A DNA stretch of 64,000 nucleotides from Mixta intestinalis. GTDB taxonomy: Bacteria > Pseudomonadota > Gammaproteobacteria > Enterobacterales > Enterobacteriaceae. The translations under genes and the position numbers were made by a program. Position 1 is the stretch's first letter. Each line of letters opens with the position of its first letter. Shown piece by piece: positions 30,662 through 39,123 of this stretch. The DNA is taken from the NCBI RefSeq assembly GCF_009914055.1, contig NZ_CP028271.1:3348001-3412000 (forward strand), given 5' to 3'. The notes beneath the pieces were generated by a model. The model searched no databases and was not told where the DNA came from. It saw only the letters and a list, made by a program, of their open reading frames with translations.

Positions 30662-30780
30662 GCCAGCCGACGTTAGCAATGCCCCTGATGGGGCGTTACC
30701 TGAAGCTTACGGCTGTATTAATTCTTAAGCTTGATGTAACGCTCTTTACTTGCGAACCAAAGCCAAGGGATAAAACCACC

Positions 30781-32370
30781 ATGCAACAACGTCGCCCTGT
30801 ACGCCGTGCTCTGCTCAGCGTTTCTGATAAAGCCGGTATCGTCGAATTCGCTCAGGCTCTTTCCAGCCGGGGTGTTGAACTGCTCTCCACCGGCGGTACC
30901 GCTCGCCTGCTTGCAGACGCGGGCCTGCCGGTAACAGAGGTTTCCGATTACACCGGTTTCCCGGAGATGATGGACGGTCGTGTTAAAACGCTGCATCCAA
31001 AAGTACACGGCGGTATTTTGGGGCGTCGCGGTCAGGATGACGCCATCATGGCGGAGCACCATATTGCACCGATCGATATGGTTGTCGTTAACCTTTATCC
31101 TTTTGCTCAGACCGTAGCGCGTGAAGGCTGCACGCTGGAGGACGCGGTAGAGAATATCGATATTGGCGGGCCGACGATGGTACGCTCAGCGGCCAAGAAC
31201 CATAAAGATGTCGCCATCGTAGTGAAAAGCAGCGACTACCAGGCAATCATTGCCGAGCTGGATGCTAATGAGAATGCGTTAACGCTGGAAACCCGTTTCG
31301 ATCTGGCGATTAAGGCGTTTGAACACACCGCCGCTTACGACAGCATGATCGCCAACTATTTCGGCAGCCTGGTGCCCGCCTACCATGGCGAAACAAACGC
31401 GCCAGCCGGACGCTTCCCTCGTACCCTGAACCTGAACTTTATCAAGAAACAGGATATGCGCTACGGCGAGAACAGCCACCAGCAGGCCGCATTCTATATA
31501 GAAGAGGAAGTTAAAGAAGCTTCCGTCGCCACCGCGCAACAGCTTCAGGGCAAAGCGCTCTCCTATAACAACATTGCCGATACCGATGCCGCGCTGGAGT
31601 GCGTTAAAGCCTTTGATGAGCCCGCCTGCGTTATCGTGAAGCACGCTAACCCGTGCGGCGTAGCGGTAGGCGGCTCTCTGCTTGACGCTTACGATCGCGC
31701 TTATAAAACCGATCCTACCTCTGCTTTCGGCGGTATCATCGCCTTTAACCGCGAACTGGATGAAGCTACCGCAGAAGCGATTATCAGCCGTCAGTTTGTT
31801 GAAGTGATTATTGCCCCTTCCGTCAGCGAAGCGGCGTTAAAGGTAACGGCGGCCAAACAGAACGTGCGCGTGCTGACCTGCGGCACCTGGCAGCAGCGCG
31901 TTCCCGGCCTGGACTTTAAGCGCGTCAACGGCGGCCTGTTAGTGCAGGATCGCGATCTGGGTATGGTAGAAAGCCACCAGCTGCGCGTGGTCAGCAAGCG
32001 CCAGCCAACAGAGCAGGAACTGCGTGACGCGCTCTTCTGCTGGAAGGTGGCGAAGTTTGTGAAATCCAACGCCATTGTTTATGCGCGCAACAATATGACT
32101 ATCGGTATCGGCGCAGGACAGATGAGCCGCGTCTATTCCGCTAAAATCGCCGGTATCAAAGCAGGCGATGAAGGACTGGAAGTGGAAGGCTCCGCGATGG
32201 CGTCAGACGCCTTCTTCCCGTTCCGTGACGGAATCGATGCCGCTGCTGCCGTTGGTGTAAGCTGCGTTATCCAGCCCGGCGGTTCAATTCGTGACGAAGA
32301 GGTGATCGCCGCCGCTAACGAACACGGCATTGCAATGATCTTTACCGATATGCGCCATTTCCGCCATTAA
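30781..32370 (+). CDS. purH: Bifunctional AICAR transformylase / IMP cyclohydrolase
   Basis: Catalyses the last two steps of de novo IMP synthesis. The product is 529 aa, the usual PurH length. The N-terminal MGS-like cyclohydrolase domain begins ALLSVSDKAGIVEFAQALS and has LLSTGGTARLL and MMDGRVKTLHPKVHGGIL. The C-terminal transformylase domain has QDMRYGENSHQQAAFY and the catalytic Lys-His of CVIVKHANPCGVAVG. The ATG at 30781 starts MQQRRPVRRALLSV; upstream in-frame codons read through the leader. purD starts 18 bases after the stop. Confidence 0.98.
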   Translation: MQQRRPVRRALLSVSDKAGIVEFAQALSSRGVELLSTGGTARLLADAGLPVTEVSDYTGFPEMMDGRVKTLHPKVHGGILGRRGQDDAIMAEHHIAPIDMVVVNLYPFAQTVAREGCTLEDAVENIDIGGPTMVRSAAKNHKDVAIVVKSSDYQAIIAELDANENALTLETRFDLAIKAFEHTAAYDSMIANYFGSLVPAYHGETNAPAGRFPRTLNLNFIKKQDMRYGENSHQQAAFYIEEEVKEASVATAQQLQGKALSYNNIADTDAALECVKAFDEPACVIVKHANPCGVAVGGSLLDAYDRAYKTDPTSAFGGIIAFNRELDEATAEAIISRQFVEVIIAPSVSEAALKVTAAKQNVRVLTCGTWQQRVPGLDFKRVNGGLLVQDRDLGMVESHQLRVVSKRQPTEQELRDALFCWKVAKFVKSNAIVYARNNMTIGIGAGQMSRVYSAKIAGIKAGDEGLEVEGSAMASDAFFPFRDGIDAAAAVGVSCVIQPGGSIRDEEVIAAANEHGIAMIFTDMRHFRH

Positions 32371-32388
32371 TTGCTCCCGGAGAAACAG

Positions 32389-33669
32389 ATGAATATTCTA
32401 ATTATCGGCAACGGCGGGCGTGAACATGCGCTGGCCTGGAAAGCGTCCCAGTCTCCGCTGGCTGATCGCGTTTTCGTTGCGCCGGGCAATGCGGGCACCG
32501 CGCTGGAACCTGCGCTACAAAACGTCGATATCGCCGCGACTGATATCCCGGCGCTGCTGGCCTTTGCCCAAAAAGAGAACATTGGCCTGACTATCGTCGG
32601 CCCGGAAGCGCCACTGGTAAAAGGCGTGGTGGACGCATTTCGTCAGGCGGGGCTAAAAATTTTCGGCCCCACCAAAGCCGCCGCGCAGCTGGAAGGCTCA
32701 AAAGCCTTTACCAAAGATTTTCTGGCGCGCCATCAGATTCCCACCGCTGAATACCAGAACTTTACCGATGTCGAGCTGGCACTCCAGTACGTACAAGCTA
32801 AAGGCGCGCCAATTGTGATTAAGGCGGATGGTCTGGCGGCGGGCAAAGGCGTTATCGTGGCGATGACGCAGGAAGAGGCGGAAGCCGCCGTGCGCGATAT
32901 GCTGGCGGGTAACGCCTTCGGCGACGCCGGGCACCGGATTGTGGTGGAAGAGTTTCTTGATGGCGAAGAAGCAAGCTTCATCGTTATGGTTGATGGTGAG
33001 CATGTGCTGCCGATGGCCACCAGCCAGGATCACAAGCGCGTCGGCGATGGCGATACCGGCCCGAATACCGGCGGCATGGGCGCATACTCTCCGGCACCGG
33101 TGGTAACAGCGGAGATCCATCAGCGTGTGATGGATGAGGTAATCTGGCCTACGGTGCGCGGCATGGCGGCAGAAGGCAATGTTTATACCGGCTTCCTGTA
33201 TGCCGGGCTGATGATTGGCAAAGACGGTCAGCCTAAAGTCATTGAATTTAACTGCCGCTTCGGCGATCCCGAAACACAGCCGATCATGCTGCGCCTGCAA
33301 TCGGATCTGGTTGAGCTTTGTCTGGCGGCGTGCGACGGTACGTTAGATAAACAGGATTCACGCTGGGACGATCGTCCGGCGCTGGGTGTGGTGCTGGCAG
33401 CAGGCGGCTATCCGGGAGACTACCGCACCGGTGACGTTATTCACGGTCTGCCGTTGGAAGCCTTGCCGGATGGCAAAGTATTTCACGCCGGAACCCGGCT
33501 GGAAAACGATCGTGCACTGACCAACGGCGGACGCGTGCTGTGCGTGACGGCGTTAGGGAAAGATATTGCTGAAGCGCAACGTCGCGCCTATGAACTGGCA
33601 ACGCCCATCTCATGGGAAGGCAGCTTCTGCCGCCATGATATCGGCTATCGCGCTATCAACCGCAAATAA
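32389..33669 (+). CDS. purD: Phosphoribosylamine-glycine ligase
   Basis: ATP-grasp enzyme forming glycinamide ribonucleotide in purine synthesis. The product is 426 aa against 429 in E. coli. The start MNILIIGNGGREHALAWK is diagnostic. The ATP-grasp part includes APIVIKADGLAAGKGVIV, VVEEFLDGEEASF, and PNTGGMGAYSPAP. Metal-binding residues lie in VIEFNCRFGDPETQ. The ATG at 32389 follows CGGAG. It is co-transcribed with purH under PurR control. Confidence 0.98.
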   Translation: MNILIIGNGGREHALAWKASQSPLADRVFVAPGNAGTALEPALQNVDIAATDIPALLAFAQKENIGLTIVGPEAPLVKGVVDAFRQAGLKIFGPTKAAAQLEGSKAFTKDFLARHQIPTAEYQNFTDVELALQYVQAKGAPIVIKADGLAAGKGVIVAMTQEEAEAAVRDMLAGNAFGDAGHRIVVEEFLDGEEASFIVMVDGEHVLPMATSQDHKRVGDGDTGPNTGGMGAYSPAPVVTAEIHQRVMDEVIWPTVRGMAAEGNVYTGFLYAGLMIGKDGQPKVIEFNCRFGDPETQPIMLRLQSDLVELCLAACDGTLDKQDSRWDDRPALGVVLAAGGYPGDYRTGDVIHGLPLEALPDGKVFHAGTRLENDRALTNGGRVLCVTALGKDIAEAQRRAYELATPISWEGSFCRHDIGYRAINRK

Positions 33670-33676
33670 TCTGCTG

Positions 33677-33713
33677 GCGGTTCTGCTCTGCGTGGGCGGA
33701 GCCGCTCTCTCTT
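33677..33713 (+). terminator. Possible terminator of purHD
   Basis: GCGGTTCTGC (33677-33686) pairs with GCGGAGCCGC (33696-33705) over 10 bp, including two G-U pairs, followed by the pyrimidine run TCTCTCTTCC. yjaH converges on it from the other side. Confidence 0.5.
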
Positions 33714-33723
33714 CCGGCTGACA

Positions 33724-34368
33724 TCAAAAATCCGCTTCCTGCGGCTCCCATGAACATGCATCTTCCGCTGATACCTGCAACAGCTGGGTGCCCGCTGGTG
33801 CCTCCAGCCAGGCGACGCTAAGCGCCTGTCCCGCCGCATGGCGATACTGACGGACAAACTGCCATTCATGCTCATCCAGCGCAGGCTTTAGCGGCTCGCC
33901 CTGACAGCTACGTAACGTTTCGTCCCCTTGCCAGCGCCCCTGCTTTAGCAGCACTCTTCCCGCCAGCAGCGCATCGCTGATACGCAACATCCGCTGCGCC
34001 TCGAATTTATACAGTTCGATATTTTGCTCACTGACCGATTCGCGTCGTCCGGCAAGCTGTCGTTGCATATAGCTCAGGCTGCCGTCGCGATCGAAACGCA
34101 GGGTAATGTCATCCGGCTGAGCGCCGCTAAGGTGACGTTCCATACTGACCAGGTTGTCATCCTGCCAGTTGTAACGCGTAAAGATTGTCGCTCCGCCCTG
34201 AAACGGCGCAAACACCGTCATCATATGAACATGGCGATCCTGGTTTTTACGCCAGATGCGTACCGAACCGCGATCGGCAAGATAGCCGCTGGCGGTAAAA
34301 GCGGGCAGCGTCGGCTGCGAGCTGCATCCTGCCAACAATAACGTCAGAAGTGCAATTAGCCGCTTCAT
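33724..34368 (-). CDS. yjaH: YjaH, DUF1481 family lipoprotein
   Basis: Predicted lipoprotein of 214 aa with unknown function. The N-terminus MKRLIALLTLLLAGCSSQ is a lipoprotein signal with lipobox LAGC (Cys15). The mature part is a soluble domain containing SVRIWRKNQDRHVHMMTVFA and GGATIFTRYNWQDD, as recalled for YjaH/DUF1481. It lies directly downstream of hupA on the same strand, as in E. coli. The zraP/zraSR genes that separate it from purD there are missing. The ATG at 34368 starts the signal peptide. Confidence 0.85.
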   Translation of the reverse strand: MKRLIALLTLLLAGCSSQPTLPAFTASGYLADRGSVRIWRKNQDRHVHMMTVFAPFQGGATIFTRYNWQDDNLVSMERHLSGAQPDDITLRFDRDGSLSYMQRQLAGRRESVSEQNIELYKFEAQRMLRISDALLAGRVLLKQGRWQGDETLRSCQGEPLKPALDEHEWQFVRQYRHAAGQALSVAWLEAPAGTQLLQVSAEDACSWEPQEADF

Positions 34369-34396
34369 GATGCTCCGTTACGATAACAGACGACAT

Positions 34397-34428
34397 AAAA
34401 CAAAAGGGCGACAAATCATTGCCGCCCT
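34397..34428 (-). terminator. Rho-independent terminator of hupA
   Basis: On the minus strand AGGGCGGCA and TGTCGCCCT form a 9-bp stem with one mismatch, followed by TTTTGTTTT. It lies 28 bases after hupA. Confidence 0.9.
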
Positions 34429-34455
34429 CGTAAAACCTTCACTGCAACGACGCGA

Positions 34456-34728
34456 TTACTTAACAGCGTCTTTCAGTGCTTTACCAGATACGAATGCCGG
34501 TACGTTTGCAGCAGCAATTTTGATTTCTTTGCCAGTCTGCGGGTTGCGGCCAGTGCGCTCAGCACGGTGGTTAACTTTAAAAGTACCAAAACCAACCAGT
34601 TGTACAGCATCACCATCTTTCAGAGACTCGGTAATTGCAGCCAGGGTGGATTCCAGCGCAGCTTTAGCCTGGGACTTGGAGAGATCCGCTTTCTCTGCAA
34701 TTACATCAATCAGTTGAGTCTTGTTCAT
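34456..34728 (-). CDS. hupA: DNA-binding protein HU-alpha
   Basis: Nucleoid protein that bends and compacts DNA as a homo- or heterodimer with HU-beta. The product is 90 aa, the canonical length. It starts MNKTQLIDVIAEKADLSK. The beta-arm segment GRNPQTGKEIKIAAANVPAF contains the intercalating Pro of the arm tip. VQLVGFGTFKV is the HU signature. TAAGGAT precedes the ATG at 34728. It has its own terminator, and yjaG lies 188 bases upstream. Confidence 0.99.
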   Translation of the reverse strand: MNKTQLIDVIAEKADLSKSQAKAALESTLAAITESLKDGDAVQLVGFGTFKVNHRAERTGRNPQTGKEIKIAAANVPAFVSGKALKDAVK

Positions 34729-34916
34729 AAGTTATCCTTACAGTGTATTTATCGCTTGCTAAGCATCGAGTGCGAGGGAATAGCCAGATTCTGACACTCT
34801 TCAGCCTGCACGCACCGATAGCCACATTTTTCAGCCCCCCAAATGTAGACCAGACAGGGGGCGAATGTGAAGCCTTTAGGCGCGACAATTGAGGCATGAA
34901 GTCACGTTTTCTCGCG

Positions 34917-35507
34917 TTATTGCTCTATTTTTATACCGATATTACTTATCGCGGCTTCCCGCAGGTCAGAACGCAGTCCTTTTATCAGATCCAGGTCGCG
35001 CTCTTCACAGGCTGCCAGCAGGCGAAAAATCTCCCACTGGATATCCCATTCTTCTTCAATCGCCGGTAAATTGCCCAGCTCTTCATCCGTCATTTCCCGC
35101 CCGGCCTGGGTCATTTCCAGCATTGCTACGGTCGTAATTGATGCCTTGCTGACCTCAATAGCATGCTCAAGCGTTTCCCCACTCAGACGTGAATGCAGCA
35201 GTTCACTTAACGCGACGCAGGCATCGATCGCCGGATAAACGCCGTAGACGTCAAAATCGTCCGCCAGCGGAATCGCTTCTTCCAGCTTTTCCAGCTGCGA
35301 ATCGAAATTGATTTTTGCATCTTTTACCGTCAGGGATTCCCAGATGAGATCGAGAATGCGGCGGTAGCGCTGCGCGTCGGCAAAGCCGGTTTGCTGGCAA
35401 AATGCCCAATAATTGGGGTAAAGCCGCTCACAGAGGCAGGCCATAAAGGTCACATGCTGCCAGCTTTCCAGCTTTTCGAGGCGCAAATGGATAGGGTTAC
35501 GTAACAT
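34917..35507 (-). CDS. yjaG: YjaG, DUF416 family protein
   Basis: Cytoplasmic helical protein of 196 aa, matching the 196-aa E. coli YjaG. It starts MLRNPIHLRLEKLESWQHVT and contains PNYWAFCQQTGFADAQRYR and DFDVYGVYPAIDACVALSE, typical of DUF416. The function is unknown. It lies between nfi and hupA, the conserved neighbourhood, 62 bases after nfi. Confidence 0.95.
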   Translation of the reverse strand: MLRNPIHLRLEKLESWQHVTFMACLCERLYPNYWAFCQQTGFADAQRYRRILDLIWESLTVKDAKINFDSQLEKLEEAIPLADDFDVYGVYPAIDACVALSELLHSRLSGETLEHAIEVSKASITTVAMLEMTQAGREMTDEELGNLPAIEEEWDIQWEIFRLLAACEERDLDLIKGLRSDLREAAISNIGIKIEQ

Positions 35508-35569
35508 GACAGGGTCTCTTCAACATCATTCTGGCGGCAGTGTAACGCAAAAGATCCCTTCCGGCACGG

Positions 35570-36235
35570 CTAACCCTTCTGCCAGCGCAGAAAGGCGCTG
35601 CGTTCTGAGGCGACTGCATCCGCCCAGCGCGTCGGTTCCGGCAGGCGATAACCCGCCATACAGTTCTGTACCCACTGTAAAGCGGTATCAATGCTGACAC
35701 GGTGACCAGTAGAAACAAACAGCGGATTGCAGCGCTTTTTGCTGCGCCAGACCCAGCCGATCTTCTCACCTTTATCCATCAGCGGCTGCTGTGAGCCGGG
35801 TTCTTCGTCCAGCGGCTCAAAACGTCCGCACAGGCGACGCTTCGCCACGCCGATAGTCGGTACATCCACCAGCATCCCGAAATGGCTGGCAACGCCGAGC
35901 CGACGCGGATGCGAAATCCCATGACCATCGACAAACAGCAGATCGGGTTTCTGTTCCAGCAGCTCCCAGGCCGCCAGCAGCGCCGGGTATTCACGGAAAG
36001 AGAGGAAACCGGGAATGTAAGGCATGATGGTGGCGATACGCGCCACCTTATATTCGATCAGCTTTAGCGAAGGATATTCCAGGATTACCATGGCGGCGCG
36101 GGTCACGTCGCCGCCCTGCTCAAATCCGACATCCGCGCCGCCAATCAGGCGCGGCGGCATCACATCGAAATCATCATGGCGCACCACTTCTCCAGCGCGC
36201 TGTAGCTGTTCGGTCCGTAATGCCTGTATATCCAT
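35570..36235 (-). CDS. nfi: Endonuclease V (deoxyinosine 3' endonuclease)
   Basis: Cuts DNA one base 3' of deoxyinosine and related lesions in alternative excision repair. The product is 221 aa against 223 in E. coli. Catalytic acids are visible as D35 (GGADVGF), E82 (after the PYIPGFLSFRE wedge motif, PYIP at 72-75) and D103 (FVDGHGISHPR). The ATG at 36235 is two bases after the hemE stop, so the two are co-transcribed. Confidence 0.97.
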   Translation of the reverse strand: MDIQALRTEQLQRAGEVVRHDDFDVMPPRLIGGADVGFEQGGDVTRAAMVILEYPSLKLIEYKVARIATIMPYIPGFLSFREYPALLAAWELLEQKPDLLFVDGHGISHPRRLGVASHFGMLVDVPTIGVAKRRLCGRFEPLDEEPGSQQPLMDKGEKIGWVWRSKKRCNPLFVSTGHRVSIDTALQWVQNCMAGYRLPEPTRWADAVASERSAFLRWQKG

Positions 36236-36237
36236 CT

Positions 36238-37305
36238 CTACTCCTTGTGATAAGGACCTGACAGACGATGCACCGCTTCCACAAACGCGCCTGCGTGTTC
36301 AGGCGGCACATCCTGATGAATGCCATGTCCTAAATTAAATACGTGTCCGCTGCCCTGACCGAAACCAGCCAGAATGCTCGCAACTTCCTGCTCAATACGC
36401 GCAGGTGATGCATAAAGCATAGACGGATCCATATTGCCCTGCAGCGCAACCTTATCCCCTACGCGGCGGCGCGCGTCGACGATATCGGTGGTCCAGTCGA
36501 GGCCCAGCGCATCACAGCCGGTCGCCGCCATCGCCTCCAGCCACTGGCCGCCGCCCTTGGTGAACAGCGTCACCGGCACACGGCGTCCGTCGTTTTCGCG
36601 CAACAGGCCGTCAACGATTTTGTGCATGTAGTGCAGTGAGAACTGCTGGTAGTCGCGCCCGGTCAGCACGCCGCCCCAGGTATCGAAAATCATGACCGAC
36701 TGAGCGCCAGCACGAATTTGCGCGTTAAGATACAGCGTAACGCTGTCAGCCAGCTTATCCAGCATGGCGTGCAACGTTTCCGGCTCGGCGTACATCATTT
36801 TTTTGATTTTGGTAAAGGCTTTGCTGCTACCGCCTTCCACCATATAGGTGCCAAGCGTCCACGGGCTGCCGGAGAAACCGATCAGCGGCACCGCGCCCTG
36901 TAGGTTTTTACGGATGGTACGCACCGCATTCATTACATAGCCCAGCTCCTGTTCAGGATCGGGGATCGGTAACTTTTCAACGTCGGCGCGGCAGGTAATC
37001 GGCGCAGCGAAGCGCGGGCCTTCTCCGGCCTCGAACCACAGCCCCAGCCCCATCGCATCGGGAATGGTTAAAATATCAGAGAAGAGGATTGCCGCATCCA
37101 GCGGATAGCGACGCAGCGGCTGTAACGTGACTTCACAGGCCAGCTCGGCATTTTTACACAGCGACATAAAATCGCCCGCCTGCGCGCGCGTGGCTTTATA
37201 TTCCGGCAGATAGCGTCCGGCCTGACGCATCATCCATACCGGCGTAACATCTACCGGCTGGCGCAACAGGGCTCGCAGGTAACGATCGTTTTTCAATTCG
37301 CTCAT
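36238..37305 (-). CDS. hemE: Uroporphyrinogen decarboxylase
   Basis: Decarboxylates uroporphyrinogen III to coproporphyrinogen III in haem synthesis. The product is 355 aa against 354 in E. coli. It has the UROD signatures PVWMMRQAGRYLPEY and GFSGSPWTLGTYMVEGG, IFDTWGGVLTGRDYQQF, and the C-terminal FNLGHGIHQDVPPEHA. Adjacent ATGs occur at 37308 and 37305; I use 37305, which gives the MSELKNDRYLRALLRQP start. The nfi ATG begins after a 2-base gap. Confidence 0.97.
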   Translation of the reverse strand: MSELKNDRYLRALLRQPVDVTPVWMMRQAGRYLPEYKATRAQAGDFMSLCKNAELACEVTLQPLRRYPLDAAILFSDILTIPDAMGLGLWFEAGEGPRFAAPITCRADVEKLPIPDPEQELGYVMNAVRTIRKNLQGAVPLIGFSGSPWTLGTYMVEGGSSKAFTKIKKMMYAEPETLHAMLDKLADSVTLYLNAQIRAGAQSVMIFDTWGGVLTGRDYQQFSLHYMHKIVDGLLRENDGRRVPVTLFTKGGGQWLEAMAATGCDALGLDWTTDIVDARRRVGDKVALQGNMDPSMLYASPARIEQEVASILAGFGQGSGHVFNLGHGIHQDVPPEHAGAFVEAVHRLSGPYHKE

Positions 37306-37386
37306 CATAGGCTCTCTCAAATACAGGCGCCTGGTGGCAGCCGTTATGGCCGACAGTTAAACAAGTTTGCTGTCCTGTCGCAACCG

Positions 37387-38166
37387 TTACGGTTGTTCAT
37401 CCACCGCGCGGCAAAGCGCCACCGTATCTTCAATCAGACGGCGCGCCACGGTGCCGGCAGGCGGCAACAGCGGCAATGCGTCATAGCGAAACCAGCCAGC
37501 GTCAATCAGCTCGTTATTATCAATTTGCAGCTCGCCTTCATCATATTCCGCCATAAAAGCCATCATCAGCGAATGAGGGAAAGGCCAGGGCTGAGAAGTG
37601 ACATAACGCAGATTTTTTACCCGCACATTGCTCTCTTCCATTACCTCACGCGCTACCGCCTGCTCCAGGGTTTCCCCAACTTCCACAAACCCTGCCAGTA
37701 CGGTGTAGATGCTGTTACGATGACGGGCATGCTGCGCCAGCAGGATTTTGTCATCGCGGCGGATCGCCACAATGATGCAGGGCGCAATTTGTGGATAGTA
37801 GCGCTGGCGACAGTGCGCACACAGACAGGCGTTTTCACTGTTGCTGAGGTGCATTTCATGACCGCAGTAGCCGCAGTAGCGGTGCGAACGTATAAATTCC
37901 GCCAGCTGGACGCCACGCCCGGCCAGCTGAAACAAGCCGCTCTCAAGATCGATAATCTGCCGAATCGATCCCATACTCTCGCTGCGATTCTCGCGGATCA
38001 GCCAGACGGTATCGCCCTGCCATTCACCGATAGCGGCCCCGCGCGCACCGGTTAGCCCCAGCTCCTGTGCCGTACCGAAAGGTAATTCACCATTTGGCAA
38101 CCATATTTTCTGTTCATGGCTGACAACCCACCAGCCAGCGTCTACGCTTGTTAGTTCTCGTTCCAT
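37387..38166 (-). CDS. nudC: NAD(H) pyrophosphatase / NAD-RNA decapping hydrolase
   Basis: Nudix enzyme that hydrolyses NADH to NMNH and AMP and removes NAD caps from RNA. The product is 259 aa against 257 in E. coli. The zinc ribbon has C98, C101, C116 and C119 (CGYC and CAHC). The Nudix box is GFVEVGETLEQAVAREVMEE with E174, E177 and E178, followed by the family-specific SQPWPFPHS. The ATG at 38166 is 140 bases from the divergent rsd. hemE starts 81 bases downstream of the stop. Confidence 0.97.
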   Translation of the reverse strand: MERELTSVDAGWWVVSHEQKIWLPNGELPFGTAQELGLTGARGAAIGEWQGDTVWLIRENRSESMGSIRQIIDLESGLFQLAGRGVQLAEFIRSHRYCGYCGHEMHLSNSENACLCAHCRQRYYPQIAPCIIVAIRRDDKILLAQHARHRNSIYTVLAGFVEVGETLEQAVAREVMEESNVRVKNLRYVTSQPWPFPHSLMMAFMAEYDEGELQIDNNELIDAGWFRYDALPLLPPAGTVARRLIEDTVALCRAVDEQP

Positions 38167-38305
38167 AGGAAAGCACCCTTTGCTTCAGCACGCTTTTTGT
38201 GACTGGCACCGTAATTATTCTTAAAACAGGAAAGGATACGGGACACGGCCTCTGTACTGATGGTAATTATAAGTAGCGGTAAGACTATAACTCACGGAGA
38301 CAAAC

Positions 38306-38812
38306 ATGCTTAACCAGTTAAACGTTCTGACCGAGCGCGTAGGTGGCCGTAATGAACTGGTAGATTTTTGGCTGAATGCGCGCAGGCAACTGTTGGTTGC
38401 TTATTATCAAGTGGTCGGCATCAAGCCGAATAAAGAGTCTCTCACCGCGCTGGATGAACAGGCGCTTGATAATTTTTGTCAGAACCTGGTGGATTATCTT
38501 TCTACCGGCCATTTCAATATTTATGAACGCATCATTGAAGAGATGACCGGCGACAGCCCGCTGCTGGCGGCAGCACAGATTTACCCCGGCCTGCAAGCCA
38601 ATACCGAAACTATTATGCAGCTATATGATTCTCATCTGGAAGCAGCTATCGATCACGATAACTGTCTTGAGTTTCAGCAGGCGCTTTCTGAAGTAGGCGA
38701 AGCGCTGGAAGTGCGCTTTACGCTGGAAGATAAGCTGATCCAGCTGGCCTACGATAATAATCTGGCCTCGTTACAACCGGCTAACGATCAAACTATTACG
38801 CGCCCCGCGTAA
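38306..38812 (+). CDS. rsd: Rsd, anti-sigma-70 factor
   Basis: Binds region 4 of RpoD and shifts RNA polymerase to alternative sigma factors in stationary phase. The product is 168 aa against 158 in E. coli; the additional residues are at the C-terminus (NNLASLQPANDQTITRPA). It starts MLNQLNVLTERVGGRNELVD and has LLVAYYQVVGIKPNKES and AIDHDNCLEFQQALSEVGEA. ACGGAG precedes the ATG at 38306. It is divergent from nudC, as in E. coli, and ends in a strong terminator. Confidence 0.95.
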   Translation: MLNQLNVLTERVGGRNELVDFWLNARRQLLVAYYQVVGIKPNKESLTALDEQALDNFCQNLVDYLSTGHFNIYERIIEEMTGDSPLLAAAQIYPGLQANTETIMQLYDSHLEAAIDHDNCLEFQQALSEVGEALEVRFTLEDKLIQLAYDNNLASLQPANDQTITRPA

Positions 38813-38851
38813 CAGCAACCCAGGGTAAGAACCCCTTGTAGTTTCTTAAAC

Positions 38852-38878
38852 GCCCCTTTATGCTGAAGGGGCTTTTTT
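38852..38878 (+). terminator. Rho-independent terminator of rsd
   Basis: GCCCCTT (38852-38858) and AAGGGGC (38866-38872) form a perfect 7-bp stem with a 7-base loop, followed by six T. Confidence 0.93.
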
Positions 38879-38912
38879 ATGACCTGATGTCGCGTAATGC
38901 GCCGCTGGTCAG

Positions 38913-38941
38913 GGGCGTCAGCCAGCCTGACGCCCGTTTTT
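38913..38941 (+). terminator. Terminator-like hairpin directly upstream of the TPP riboswitch
   Basis: GGGCGTCAG (38913-38921) and CTGACGCCC (38927-38935) form a perfect 9-bp GC-rich stem with a 5-base loop, followed by GTTTTT. It ends four bases before the TPP aptamer. It may be a second terminator insulating thiC from rsd, or part of the thiC leader; see findings. Confidence 0.7.
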
Positions 38942-38944
38942 CAT

Positions 38945-39027
38945 CTTGTCGGAGTGCCTTTTAGGCTGAGACCGTTTATTCGGGATCCGCGGAACCTGAT
39001 CAGGTTAGTACCTGCGAAGGGAACAAG
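38945..39027 (+). ncRNA. TPP riboswitch (THI element) of thiC
   Basis: Senses thiamine pyrophosphate and represses the thi operon. P1 is CTTGT (38945-38949) with ACAAG (39023-39027). The conserved aptamer reads GTCGGAGTGCC, GGCTGAGACCG, CGGGATCCGCGGAACCTGAT, CAGGTTAGTACCTGCG and AAGGGAACAAG, nearly identical to the E. coli thiC leader. A further 96 bases to the thiC start include the expression platform, probably sequestering the ribosome-binding site GGAG at 39113-39116. Confidence 0.97.
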
Positions 39028-39123
39028 AGTACAGAACTTTTCACGCCGTCAGCGCAGGCTGATGCTGTGTCGTTACTCCTTCCGAACTCCGGACAAGCAA
39101 CGTTCCTTTATCTGGAGATTGCT

